Source: Helicobacter anseris
GTDB lineage: Bacteria; Campylobacterota; Campylobacteria; Campylobacterales; Helicobacteraceae
NCBI RefSeq assembly: GCF_003364335.1
Contig: NZ_NXLX01000001.1
Location: 126,001-190,000, forward strand
Direction of reading: 5' to 3'
DNA: 64,000 nucleotides
The position numbers and the translations under genes are program-made. Below are positions 36,511 through 44,725 of the stretch, piece after piece; the first letter of the stretch is position 1, and each line of letters opens with the position of its first letter. Under the pieces are notes generated by a model. It worked only from the letters and a program-made list of their open reading frames with translations. It had not been told where the DNA came from and made no database searches.

Positions 36511-37209
36511 GTGATGAAAAAAGGATTGCTCTTTTTGATGTTTTTGTATTTACAAGCCTATCAGCCAGAAATTGATATGAATCCTCCAGAGTATGTTGAG
36601 GAAATGCCTTCAAGAGATTTTATCCCTGAATTTAATAAACCAGGTAGCTTGTTTGGTCAGGGTGATAAGCCTCTGTTTTCTGATAGAAGGGCAATGAGGC
36701 CTGATGATCTTATTACAGTGATTATTAGTGAAAATTCAAGTGCTAATTATTCTTCTTCTAAGGCATATAATAATAATTCAAGTGGTAACTCTACAGCACC
36801 AAGATTGCAATACAATGGCGCAGATGAAGATAAAAAGAAAACTACTCAAGAACTAGATGATAGGACAAATTATACTTTTACAAAACCGACAAATAATACT
36901 ACTTTTAAGGGTGGAGGAACTCAAAGCAAAACCGAAGCCTTAAATCTTACGGTAACTGCACGCATTATAAAGGTTTTGGAAAATGGAAATTATTTTATAT
37001 TTGGCAATAAGGAAATTTTAGTAGATGGGGAGAAGCAGATTATTAAAGTAAGTGGTGTTGTGCGTCCCTATGATATCAATCGTAATAATACAGTAGAATC
37101 AAAATATTTAGCAGATGCAAAAATTCAGTATTCAAATTTAGGTGATTTGAGCAATACAAGTAAAAAGAAAGTTGCCAGTGATGCTATTGAGAGTGAGTAT
37201 CCTTACTAA
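36511..37209 (+). CDS. flgH: Flagellar L-ring protein FlgH
   Basis: Forms the outer-membrane L-ring of the flagellar basal body. The 232-aa product shows family segments PGSLFGQGDKPLFSDRRAMRPDDLITVIISENSSANYSS-like (N-terminal), then ALNLTVTARIIKVLENGNYFIFGNKEILVDGEKQIIKVSGVVRPYDI and YLADAKIQYSNLGDL. A hydrophobic signal segment is present, but there is no Cys anywhere, so the lipobox typical of FlgH is absent. GTG 36511 has AAAGGA 7 nt upstream; ATG 36514 is possible. pseF begins at the next base after its stop. Confidence 0.93.
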   Translation: MMKKGLLFLMFLYLQAYQPEIDMNPPEYVEEMPSRDFIPEFNKPGSLFGQGDKPLFSDRRAMRPDDLITVIISENSSANYSSSKAYNNNSSGNSTAPRLQYNGADEDKKKTTQELDDRTNYTFTKPTNNTTFKGGGTQSKTEALNLTVTARIIKVLENGNYFIFGNKEILVDGEKQIIKVSGVVRPYDINRNNTVESKYLADAKIQYSNLGDLSNTSKKKVASDAIESEYPY

Positions 37210-37893
37210 ATGAAAAAGGTAGCAATTATACCAGCAAGAGGTGGTAGCAAAAGGATTCCTAGAAAAAATTTGAAATTATTTTGTGGTATTCCTATTATTG
37301 CTTATTCTATCCGATTGGCTCTTCAATGTGAAATTTTTGATATGGTTGTGGTGAGTAGTGATGATGAAGAGATTTTAGATTTATCAAAGAAATATGGAGC
37401 ACATCTTGCTATCAAGAGGTCTGAGGCATTAAGTGGTGATAATGTTGCTACTTTACCAGTTATTGCTAATGTCATTAGCACTTTGCAACTAAAATCTAAA
37501 GATATGGTATGCTGTATTTATCCCACAGCTCCACTTTTAGAAACACAGTATATCCTTGAGGGCTTTAAGTTGCTTCAAGAGAGGAGTGATAAAAATTATG
37601 CTTTCTCTGCGGTAGAGTTTGATTCTTCCCCCTTTAGAGGATTTTGCATACAAGATGAAGTATTGACATTGCTTTTTCCACAATACCAGCTTTTTAGATC
37701 TCAAGATTTAAGAAAAGTTTATCATGATGCTGGGGGATTTTATTGGGGATATGCACAAAGTTTTTTAGAAGAGCGAAGAATTTTTGAAAAAGATTCTATT
37801 CCTGTGATTTTGCCAAGAATGTTGGTTCAAGATATTGATACTCTTGATGATTGGAATTTGGCTGAGATTAAATATAAAATAAAATATGCTTAA
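37210..37893 (+). CDS. pseF: Pseudaminic acid cytidylyltransferase
   Basis: Activates pseudaminic acid to CMP-Pse, the donor for flagellin O-glycosylation. The 227-aa product has the CMP-sugar synthetase motif IPARGGSKRIPRKNLK, VVVSSDDEEILDL, SEALSGDNVATLPV, IYPTAPLL and the metal-binding end QDIDTLDDWNLAEIKYK. It is contiguous with flgH and overlaps pseG by 8 bp. In some H. pylori annotations pseF and pseG are read as one fused gene (HP0326); here they are separate. Confidence 0.95.
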   Translation: MKKVAIIPARGGSKRIPRKNLKLFCGIPIIAYSIRLALQCEIFDMVVVSSDDEEILDLSKKYGAHLAIKRSEALSGDNVATLPVIANVISTLQLKSKDMVCCIYPTAPLLETQYILEGFKLLQERSDKNYAFSAVEFDSSPFRGFCIQDEVLTLLFPQYQLFRSQDLRKVYHDAGGFYWGYAQSFLEERRIFEKDSIPVILPRMLVQDIDTLDDWNLAEIKYKIKYA

Positions 37894-38773
37894 GGTTGCC
37901 ATTTTTTGTGAGTATGGAGTTGTTTTTGGGATGGGGCATTATTCTCGTTGTTTGCTATTGAAGCAAAAGCTCCATACACTTGGTTTTGAGGTTGTTCTTT
38001 TTACCTATAATCAAGATAGTCGGTTTGATCAAGCCTGGTTTTATGGGGATAATATTCTTTCTCATTTGGAAGGTATAGATTTTGTTGTTATTGATAGTTA
38101 TCAAGCAGAATCTAGAGTGTATGAAATAGCCTTACAAAAAGTTAAAAAAGTAATTGTGATTGATGATGTCGCAAGGATTCCTTTTCCTAGAGATTGTGTT
38201 ATTTTTAATGGAGGGATTGATACTAAGGATTTATATATTGCATATCCTAATGAAGTTTATGCAGGAATTGAATTTATGATTTGTGATGAATTATTTTTTC
38301 AAGAAAAAAAAGTTCAAAGCGATAAGCTGATTATTTGTTTTGGTGGGAGTGATGAGGGGAATCTTACGCAAGCAGTTTATGATAAGGTGCGGGATTTTTT
38401 TTCTGAAATTATCGTAATTTTGGGACCTTGTTACAAAGCACATTTTTATGGGGATTGTAAGATATATCGCAATATTGATGCAAAGAGTTTGTGTGAGCTT
38501 TTTGCTACTGCAGGATATGCTATTACAGCAGGAGGTAGAATGTTAAATGAGCTCTTAATGTCAGAGATTCTTTCAATAGTTATTCCTGTGGCAAAGAATC
38601 AAATGCATCAAGTTGAGGCATATGCAAGATATAATGTTATTATTCAGACGACATTAGAACACTTACAAGCAGATATTCAAAAGACCAATTTACTTTCAAA
38701 AGAACAAATATACCAATTTAAAAAAAAGTTTGGCTCTCAGTTAAATGATAAGTTATTGCAGGTTTTAAAATGA
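37886..38773 (+). CDS. pseG: UDP-2,4-diacetamido-2,4,6-trideoxy-beta-L-altropyranose hydrolase
   Basis: Removes UDP from the pathway's altrose derivative (step 4 of CMP-Pse synthesis). The 295-aa GT-B-fold protein starts with a Gly-rich loop and catalytic His, VVFGMGHYSRCLLL, followed by VVIDSYQA, VIVIDDVAR, the nucleotide segment LIICFGGSDEGNLT and ITAGGRMLNELL. It overlaps both neighbours (8 bp with pseF, 4 bp with pseH). Cytoplasmic. Confidence 0.94.
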   Translation: MLKVAIFCEYGVVFGMGHYSRCLLLKQKLHTLGFEVVLFTYNQDSRFDQAWFYGDNILSHLEGIDFVVIDSYQAESRVYEIALQKVKKVIVIDDVARIPFPRDCVIFNGGIDTKDLYIAYPNEVYAGIEFMICDELFFQEKKVQSDKLIICFGGSDEGNLTQAVYDKVRDFFSEIIVILGPCYKAHFYGDCKIYRNIDAKSLCELFATAGYAITAGGRMLNELLMSEILSIVIPVAKNQMHQVEAYARYNVIIQTTLEHLQADIQKTNLLSKEQIYQFKKKFGSQLNDKLLQVLK

Positions 38774-39258
38774 TAAAGGAGCATTTTTTTATTGAGGATA
38801 TAGAAATTATTAACTTTGTTAATTTGGATAGGGATGATATATTGGAGGTTTTTAGGCTTCGTAATCATCCAGAAATTTCAAAGTGGATGTTTCATAAAAA
38901 TTTTTCATTACAAGAACATTTTAATTTTATAGAGACATTAAAAAAAGATAAAACAAAATTTTTCTATCTTCTAAAACAAGAGGGGATTATTTTGGGGGTA
39001 GTTTCATTAGTAGGAGTAGATTTTCTAGATAAAAAATCATACGCAGGTATCTATAAAAATCCTATTTTTTCTAAAGTAGGAGATAAGATTTTGGCGATTT
39101 TAGAAATAATTGCTTTTGAAAGAATGCAACTAAAAACCATTATTTTAGAGGTTTTTTCTCATAACTATCATGCTATTTCTTGCTATGAAAGAAATGGATA
39201 TATAAAATGCAAACAAAATTCCAAGGAGATTTTGATTTATGAAAAACACAAATTGTAA
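38770..39258 (+). CDS. pseH: UDP-4-amino-sugar N-acetyltransferase PseH
   Basis: GNAT enzyme that acetylates the 4-amino group in the third step of pseudaminic acid synthesis. The 162-aa product has a GNAT layout: ILEVFRLRNHPEISKWMF, FFYLLKQEGIILGVVSL, AGIYKNP and the acetyl-CoA-binding region with LEVFSHNYHAISCYERNGYIKC. ATGA overlap with pseG, and its end overlaps pseI by 20 bp. In older H. pylori annotation HP0327 was called flaG1. Confidence 0.92.
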   Translation: MIKEHFFIEDIEIINFVNLDRDDILEVFRLRNHPEISKWMFHKNFSLQEHFNFIETLKKDKTKFFYLLKQEGIILGVVSLVGVDFLDKKSYAGIYKNPIFSKVGDKILAILEIIAFERMQLKTIILEVFSHNYHAISCYERNGYIKCKQNSKEILIYEKHKL

Positions 39259-40261
39259 GCCTCTGATAGTTGCAGAGATTAGTGCAAATCATCAACAAAA
39301 TTTAGAGATTGCAAAAAAAAGTATTTTAATGGCAAAAGAAGCTGGAGCAGATAGTGTAAAGATACAAAGCTATGATCCTTCTTGCTTGACTTTAGATTCT
39401 AAAAGCGATATTTTTCAAATTAAGTCAGGACTATGGAAAGATAAGAATCTTTTTGAATTGTATAAAGAGGCATTTTTGCCTTGGGAATGGCATAGTATTT
39501 TATTTGATTATGCCAAAAGTATAGGAATTGAAATTTTTAGCACACCATTTAGTCAAAAAGCACTTGAGGTTTTAGAAGACTTAAATTGCCCACGCTATAA
39601 AATTGCAAGTTTTGAACTCATCGATTCTTTTTTTATTTATGAAGTGGCTAAGACAAAAAAACCTATAATTCTTTCTACAGGGATTGCTACAGAAGCTGAG
39701 ATACAAGAAGCAGTCTTGATGTGCAAAAAGGCTGGCAATAATGATATTACGCTTTTGCAATGCACTAGTGAGTATCCTGCCTCAATAGCGCAAGCTAATC
39801 TTTTAGCAATGCCAAATCTAGGAAAAACTTTTGGAGTTAAGTATGGTTTATCGGACCATACTTTGGGTAATTTATGTGCAGTTGTAGCAACTACTCTTGG
39901 GGCAAGTTTGATAGAGAAGCATTTTATTATTGATAAGAAATTAGGAGGAGTAGATAGTGCATTTAGTATGGATTTTGAAGAATTCAAACTTCTTGTAAAA
40001 GATATCAATGATACTATCTTATCTCTTGGAGATGGCACTATTGGCAGGGATGAGCAGGCATATAAAAATCAAAGAAGTTTTGCAAGAAGCCTTTTTGTTA
40101 AGAAGAATATCAAAGCTGGAGAAATATTGAGTAGAGAAAATATCGGATCTTTTAGACCTTATGCTGGTTTGCATCCAAAGTATTTAATGCAAGTATTAGG
40201 GAAGAAAGCAAAAAGAGATTTGGATTTTTCCAAACCTCTTAGTTTTGATGACTTTGAGTAG
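39239..40261 (+). CDS. pseI: Pseudaminic acid synthase
   Basis: Condenses the altrose derivative with PEP to make pseudaminic acid. The 340-aa NeuB-family protein has an N-terminal TIM barrel with VAEISANHQQNLE, SVKIQSYDP, FSTPFSQKALEVLE, RYKIASFELID, STGIATEAEI, LLQCTSEYPA and YGLSDHTLG, and a C-terminal SAF (antifreeze-like) domain from about residue 283 (RSLFVKKNIKAGEILSRENIGSFRP). Its last 23 bp overlap fur on the opposite strand. In H. pylori pseI is elsewhere (HP0178), so the four-gene grouping here is tighter. Confidence 0.95.
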   Translation: MKNTNCKPLIVAEISANHQQNLEIAKKSILMAKEAGADSVKIQSYDPSCLTLDSKSDIFQIKSGLWKDKNLFELYKEAFLPWEWHSILFDYAKSIGIEIFSTPFSQKALEVLEDLNCPRYKIASFELIDSFFIYEVAKTKKPIILSTGIATEAEIQEAVLMCKKAGNNDITLLQCTSEYPASIAQANLLAMPNLGKTFGVKYGLSDHTLGNLCAVVATTLGASLIEKHFIIDKKLGGVDSAFSMDFEEFKLLVKDINDTILSLGDGTIGRDEQAYKNQRSFARSLFVKKNIKAGEILSRENIGSFRPYAGLHPKYLMQVLGKKAKRDLDFSKPLSFDDFE

Positions 40262-40706
40262 TTTTTTGACATTTGCTACAAACGACAAAAAGTCTCATAT
40301 CATGACTAATAAGTTTGCAACCATTTAATGTAGCAATTTTAATTTGTTGCTCTTCAATGGAGGTATCAACAAACTCTTTGATTTCACCGCATTCAAGACA
40401 TATAATATGATCATGATGTTCTTTTGCTGCTATCTCGTAGCGTTTTCCGCTTTTATCAGTTTCTAGTGTTGTAATAAATTTCTCTTTTTCTAAAAAATTC
40501 AAGATTCTATAAACAGAGGAGATGCTAGTGCTTTTATCTTTGATGCGTATTTCTTGAGCTATCTCTTCTGGGCTTAGATGTGTGCGATTTTTATAAAGAA
40601 CAGAGATAATTTCTTCTCTTTGTTTTGAATTTTTCAGACCATTTTTTTTGATTGAAATTCTTAATCTTTCTAAGATGGAATCTAAAGTTTCAAGACGATT
40701 TGACAT
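40239..40706 (-). CDS. fur: Ferric uptake regulator Fur
   Basis: Metal-dependent repressor of iron uptake and related genes. The 155-aa product has the Fur DNA-binding domain (KNGLKNSKQREEIISVLY, SSVYRILNFLEKEKF), the HHDHIICLECGEI metal site and a second Cys pair CSKCQ, so structural zinc should be retained. ATG 40706 is preferred because AAGG lies 7 nt upstream and the sequence then matches the H. pylori N-terminus (RLETLDSILERLR); the ATG 21 nt earlier falls too near the promoter. Convergent overlap of 23 bp with pseI; divergent from tlpD. Confidence 0.97.
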   Translation of the reverse strand: MSNRLETLDSILERLRISIKKNGLKNSKQREEIISVLYKNRTHLSPEEIAQEIRIKDKSTSISSVYRILNFLEKEKFITTLETDKSGKRYEIAAKEHHDHIICLECGEIKEFVDTSIEEQQIKIATLNGCKLISHDMRLFVVCSKCQKTTQSHQN

Positions 40707-40741
40707 GATGTAACCTTGCTGTTTCATTTAATTTCTAGGTA

Positions 40742-40747
40742 ATTGTA
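40742..40747 (-). promoter_or_regulatory. Candidate extended -10 for fur
   Basis: TACAAT on the minus strand preceded by TGT (TGN-TACAAT), giving a transcript start near 40735 and a leader of about 30 nt to ATG 40706. Confidence 0.45.
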
Positions 40748-40770
40748 ACATATTCTCACAATACCTTATG

Positions 40771-40806
40771 TAATAAGATAATCTTAATAATATTGTAATA
40801 TAATTG
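40771..40806. promoter_or_regulatory. AT-rich operator-like region between fur and tlpD
   Basis: The stretch contains overlapping TAATAA-, TTAATAATATT- and TAATATAATTG-type elements that resemble the TAATAAT-n-ATTATTA motif described for iron-bound H. pylori Fur. It lies 25-60 nt upstream of the fur -10, as expected for autoregulation, and includes a TATAAT at 40799-40804 that could serve tlpD. The match is imperfect and the whole region is AT-rich. Confidence 0.35.
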
Positions 40807-40873
40807 TCAAATCAATAAGGTTAAGGTAGTAAAAACTAAAGGTATTTGAGACTTTTGGAGCAAGGAGATATTT

Positions 40874-42175
40874 ATGTTTGGAAATTCTAAGAGAGTTCAG
40901 CTTGAAGTGGCTCAAAAAAATTCAGAAATAGAAAAGTTAAAAAAAGAAAATGCTATTTTAAGGGAATTGGCAGGCTTTAGTGCTCAAGAAATTGTAATAG
41001 GTGTGAAAGATGGAGAGATAGTCTTTATGAATAATATTGCAAAGATGCTCCATAAAGGGATTTTAGAAAATCTAGATTTTAATGCGCAGAGAGTTTTTAT
41101 TGATGGTTTTACCTATCAAATTAAGAGTATGTATTTAGATGATATCACTTATTATGCAATTTTTAAATCTGATTTTAGAAGTGAAATTGTTGATAGTGTA
41201 GATTTATTTGCTGTATATCATCAAAGTTTAAAAGATGGAATCTTAGAGGCTCAAGGCTCTTTGCAGAGTATTTTGACAGAATTAAAACAAATCCTACAAG
41301 AATCTCAAAGAGGGCAAGAACTTAGCACTGAAGGATTAAATTTAAGTAAGCAGGCTTCTGATAATGTTCAGGCATTGCATCAAAAAATGCAAGGAGCTAT
41401 TGTGCTTGTGGATTCTTTGGCTCAAAGAAGTAGCGAGATTACAAGTGTGATTTCTTTAATTGATGATATTGCTGAGCAGACAAATTTATTGGCTTTAAAT
41501 GCAGCTATTGAGGCTGCAAGAGCTGGTGAGCATGGAAGAGGTTTTGCAGTTGTTGCAGATGAGGTAAGAAAACTTGCTGAGAAGACACAAAAAGCAACAA
41601 AAGAGATTGCTATTGTTGTAAAATCAATGCAACAAGAATCTAGTGATATTCAAACAAGCATTGAAGAAACAAATCAAGCAACACAAACCATTAAAGACAA
41701 AATTGAAAAGCTTTATTGCAATATGAATAGTTATAAAGTAGGTTCAGAGATTGCAAAATATACAGTTCAAAATTCAAATAATAGAGTTTTTTGTGCACTT
41801 GCTAAATTGGATCATACAGTATATAAAAATAATCTTTATGCATTTGTATTTGATATTGCTGATGATTTTAAACAAGTTGATCATACGCAATGTCGTTTGG
41901 GTAAATGGTATTTTGAAGGTGATGGAAAGAATAGTTTTGCGGATACACAAGGATATAAAAAACTTGATAATCATCATTTGGGCGTCCATAGTAATGCAAA
42001 TGCACTTGCACAGATTCTAAAAGATGGCAGAGATAAGGCTTCTAGGGAAGTGATTAACACAAAGGTGCTTGGAATGGAAAAAGCAAGTAGTGGAGTGATT
42101 GATTGTATCAATGAAATGTTTGAAGAGAAGCAAGAAGAAATTGAAAAATCAAAAAATAAAATTAGAGAAAAATAA
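40874..42175 (+). CDS. tlpD: Cytoplasmic chemoreceptor TlpD with CZB domain
   Basis: Soluble methyl-accepting chemotaxis protein; H. pylori TlpD responds to oxidative stress and energy state. The 433-aa protein has no membrane segment. It begins with a coiled coil ([18 protein letters not shown]), a PAS-like segment, then the signalling domain with hairpin tip [41 protein letters not shown] (about residues 195-235) and a C-terminal CZB zinc site: His of LDHTVYKN (about 313), Cys of [11 protein letters not shown] (about 340), and HHLGVH (about 367). AAGGAG precedes the ATG. Followed at once by PBP1A, as recalled for HP0599-HP0597. Confidence 0.93.
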   Translation: MFGNSKRVQLEVAQKNSEIEKLKKENAILRELAGFSAQEIVIGVKDGEIVFMNNIAKMLHKGILENLDFNAQRVFIDGFTYQIKSMYLDDITYYAIFKSDFRSEIVDSVDLFAVYHQSLKDGILEAQGSLQSILTELKQILQESQRGQELSTEGLNLSKQASDNVQALHQKMQGAIVLVDSLAQRSSEITSVISLIDDIAEQTNLLALNAAIEAARAGEHGRGFAVVADEVRKLAEKTQKATKEIAIVVKSMQQESSDIQTSIEETNQATQTIKDKIEKLYCNMNSYKVGSEIAKYTVQNSNNRVFCALAKLDHTVYKNNLYAFVFDIADDFKQVDHTQCRLGKWYFEGDGKNSFADTQGYKKLDNHHLGVHSNANALAQILKDGRDKASREVINTKVLGMEKASSGVIDCINEMFEEKQEEIEKSKNKIREK

Positions 42176-44104
42176 TTGAGTTCTTTGCCCTTTAAGAAAA
42201 TATTTATTACATCAGCTTTTGCTATCTTATTTTTTGGAGCATTGTGGATTGTATTTGTTTGGCTAGCCTTGCAAGATGATGTATCAAAACTTAAAAATTA
42301 TCAACCACAGCTTACGACTCAAATTTTGGATAGAAAAGATAGGTTAGTAGCAAACATTTATGGCGATCAATTTAGATTTTATGCCAATTTTGATGAAATA
42401 CCTCCACGAATGATAGAGGCTTTAGTGGCCGTAGAAGATACGTTGTTTTTTGAACACCACGGAATCAATTATGATGCGATTTTTAGGGCTATTTTAAAAA
42501 ATTTAAAGCACGGAAAATATTCTGAAGGAGGCAGCACACTCACACAACAACTCATCAAAAATACAATTTTAACAAGAGATAAAACGCTTTATAGGAAAGT
42601 TAAAGAAGCGATTTTGGCTATACAAATTGAGCTAACTTTAAGTAAAGAAGAGATTTTAGAGCGTTATTTAAATGATACATTCTTAGGTCATGGTTACTAT
42701 GGTGTTAAGGCCGCGGCACAAGGGTATTTTAAGAAAAACTTAGATCAATTAACCTTGAAAGAAATTGCAATGATTGCAGGATTGCCTCGTGCACCAAGTT
42801 TTTATGATCCTACTAAGAATCTTGATTTTTCATTAAGTCGTGCAAATAATATTTTAGAGAGAATGTATACATTAGGTTGGGTGAGTGAAAGTGAGTATAA
42901 AGAAGCGCTTGCTGAGATTCCGGAGGTTTTTAATCAAGGATTGGCACAAAATCAGGCACCATATGTTGTGGATATGGTGGTGAAACAGCTTTCGTATTTA
43001 CCAGATTTAAAGACAGCTGGTTATGTCATAAAGGTTAATTTAGACTTAGATTATCAAAAGATTGCACAAGAGGTTTTTAATAAAGGGTATCAGAATGCAA
43101 TAAAGTTAAATAGATTGCAAGACAAAGAAAATACTCTAAATGGTGCAATGATTGTAACGCATTCAAGGACTGGAGAAATACTTGCATTGATTGGAGGCAT
43201 TGATTATAATAAGAGTGCATTTAATAGAGCAACTCAAGCAAAGCGTCAGATTGGTAGCACGATTAAGCCTTTTATTTATCAAAATGCTTTTGACGCTGGA
43301 TATTCTCCAGCTACTATGATTCCAGATGTGGCAAGAAGTTTTGGAAATGACGAGGAGTATTGGCGACCAAAAAATGCTGGAAATTCTTTTAATGGGATTG
43401 TGAGCTTGCGTTATGCATTGATTCACTCTTTAAATCTTGCTACGATCAATTTGGTAGATATGGTTGGATTTGATAAAACTTATAATGCAATCAAATCTTA
43501 TGGTTTTAATCCTAGTGCAAAGAATCTAACTATTGTTTTGGGGAGTTTGATTGCTGCACCTATGGATTTAGCAAAGACTTATTCTCTTTTTTCTAATGAA
43601 GGAATTATTTTAGAACCTCAACTTATTTCCCAGCTTATTTCTAGAGATGGGAAAGTTGAAACCTTTTATACAAAGCAAGAAGAATTTACAACACCGCAAC
43701 AAGCATATTTAGTAACTTCTATTTTGCAAGAAGTGGTAAATAATGGTACAGGCAGAAGGGCAAGGGTAAGGGGTGTAGATGTTGCAGGAAAAACGGGAAC
43801 GACAAATAATAATAATGATGCATGGTTTTGTGGTTTTACCCCAGATACTCAAGTGATTATTTGGTTTGGTAATGATAATAATGGATCTATTGGAAATATT
43901 GGAGGAGGGACAAACATCGTTGCTCCAATATTTTCTGATTTTATCAATGGAATACTAAAAATTGATCCAAGCTTAAAAAAACGCTTTGTAATTCCTGAAG
44001 GGGTATATCAAAAAACAATTGATAAAGTAAGGTATTTTTATACCGATACTTCCAAATTACCAGATAAAAAAATTACAGAAGAAGAGAATAAGCTTATCTT
44101 TTAA
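42176..44104 (+). CDS. pbp1A: Class A penicillin-binding protein 1A
   Basis: Bifunctional murein synthase. The 642-aa protein has one N-terminal transmembrane anchor (IFITSAFAILFFGALWIVFV), the glycosyltransferase domain with VAVEDTLFFEHHGINYDAI and GGSTLTQQLIKN, and the transpeptidase with SxxK in GSTIKPF, SxN in HSLNLAT and KTG in AGKTGTTNNNNDAWF. The start is TTG 42176, directly after the tlpD stop; no better start is visible. Target of amoxicillin in H. pylori. Confidence 0.95.
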   Translation: MSSLPFKKIFITSAFAILFFGALWIVFVWLALQDDVSKLKNYQPQLTTQILDRKDRLVANIYGDQFRFYANFDEIPPRMIEALVAVEDTLFFEHHGINYDAIFRAILKNLKHGKYSEGGSTLTQQLIKNTILTRDKTLYRKVKEAILAIQIELTLSKEEILERYLNDTFLGHGYYGVKAAAQGYFKKNLDQLTLKEIAMIAGLPRAPSFYDPTKNLDFSLSRANNILERMYTLGWVSESEYKEALAEIPEVFNQGLAQNQAPYVVDMVVKQLSYLPDLKTAGYVIKVNLDLDYQKIAQEVFNKGYQNAIKLNRLQDKENTLNGAMIVTHSRTGEILALIGGIDYNKSAFNRATQAKRQIGSTIKPFIYQNAFDAGYSPATMIPDVARSFGNDEEYWRPKNAGNSFNGIVSLRYALIHSLNLATINLVDMVGFDKTYNAIKSYGFNPSAKNLTIVLGSLIAAPMDLAKTYSLFSNEGIILEPQLISQLISRDGKVETFYTKQEEFTTPQQAYLVTSILQEVVNNGTGRRARVRGVDVAGKTGTTNNNNDAWFCGFTPDTQVIIWFGNDNNGSIGNIGGGTNIVAPIFSDFINGILKIDPSLKKRFVIPEGVYQKTIDKVRYFYTDTSKLPDKKITEEENKLIF

Positions 44105-44143
44105 TTTTTTAATAAAACATTTAAGCAAAACTCGTTAAAATCA

Positions 44144-44149
44144 TATAAT
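44144..44149 (+). promoter_or_regulatory. -10 element for DUF507-carA
   Basis: TATAAT, 28 nt before the ATG at 44177, with AGAGG as ribosome site between; perfect match in a 72-bp gap. Confidence 0.5.
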
Positions 44150-44176
44150 TTTTTTATTTATATTAAGAGGTGTGCA

Positions 44177-44725
44177 ATGAAATTAAAGTTAAATCATATT
44201 CCCTATGTAGCCAATAAAATAGCTCTTGACATTGCAAATTCTAGTTTAGTAGAAATGAAGACTTCTTTAGAAAAGATTACTCAAGTTGCTAAAGAGGTAT
44301 TAGAAGAGGATTTAAAAAAAGAAAGTCATATTGATACTAGGGCTAAGGAGATATTAGAAGAGAATCTTGAAAATATAGAGTTTATGCGAGCTGATGAAAA
44401 ACAAATGTTTTGGATGATTAAAAAGCAAATTGCACAGAGTGAAAATTTTTCATTATCTTGGGAAGATAGATACAACGAGCTTTCTCATAAGATGTTAGAT
44501 GAGTTGATTTTAGAAGGTTTTATAAAAACTAAAGTGAGTGAGAATTTAGTAAAGAATCTTATTTTTAAATCTATTGATATGTATGCACAGATATATGGTG
44601 ATATTGAAAGCGTTGTAATTGATAAAATAAAAAACTATAAAAGAAAGTTATTGGTTGGAACAGATGAATATGAGTTGATGTTTGATAAGATGTATCAAGA
44701 AGAGCTGAGAAGAAGAGGTTTTTAA
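44177..44725 (+). CDS. DUF507 family protein
   Basis: A 182-aa cytoplasmic protein with the DUF507 pattern: an N-terminal NHIPYVANKIALDIANSSLVEM, a strongly acidic/basic helical middle (VLEEDLKKESHIDTRAKEILEENLE), MFWMIKKQIA and a C-terminal YELMFDKMYQEELRRRGF. Function unknown in all species. The stop overlaps the carA ATG by one base, matching the pair HP1236-HP1237, so it may be translated together with carA. Confidence 0.85.
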   Translation: MKLKLNHIPYVANKIALDIANSSLVEMKTSLEKITQVAKEVLEEDLKKESHIDTRAKEILEENLENIEFMRADEKQMFWMIKKQIAQSENFSLSWEDRYNELSHKMLDELILEGFIKTKVSENLVKNLIFKSIDMYAQIYGDIESVVIDKIKNYKRKLLVGTDEYELMFDKMYQEELRRRGF

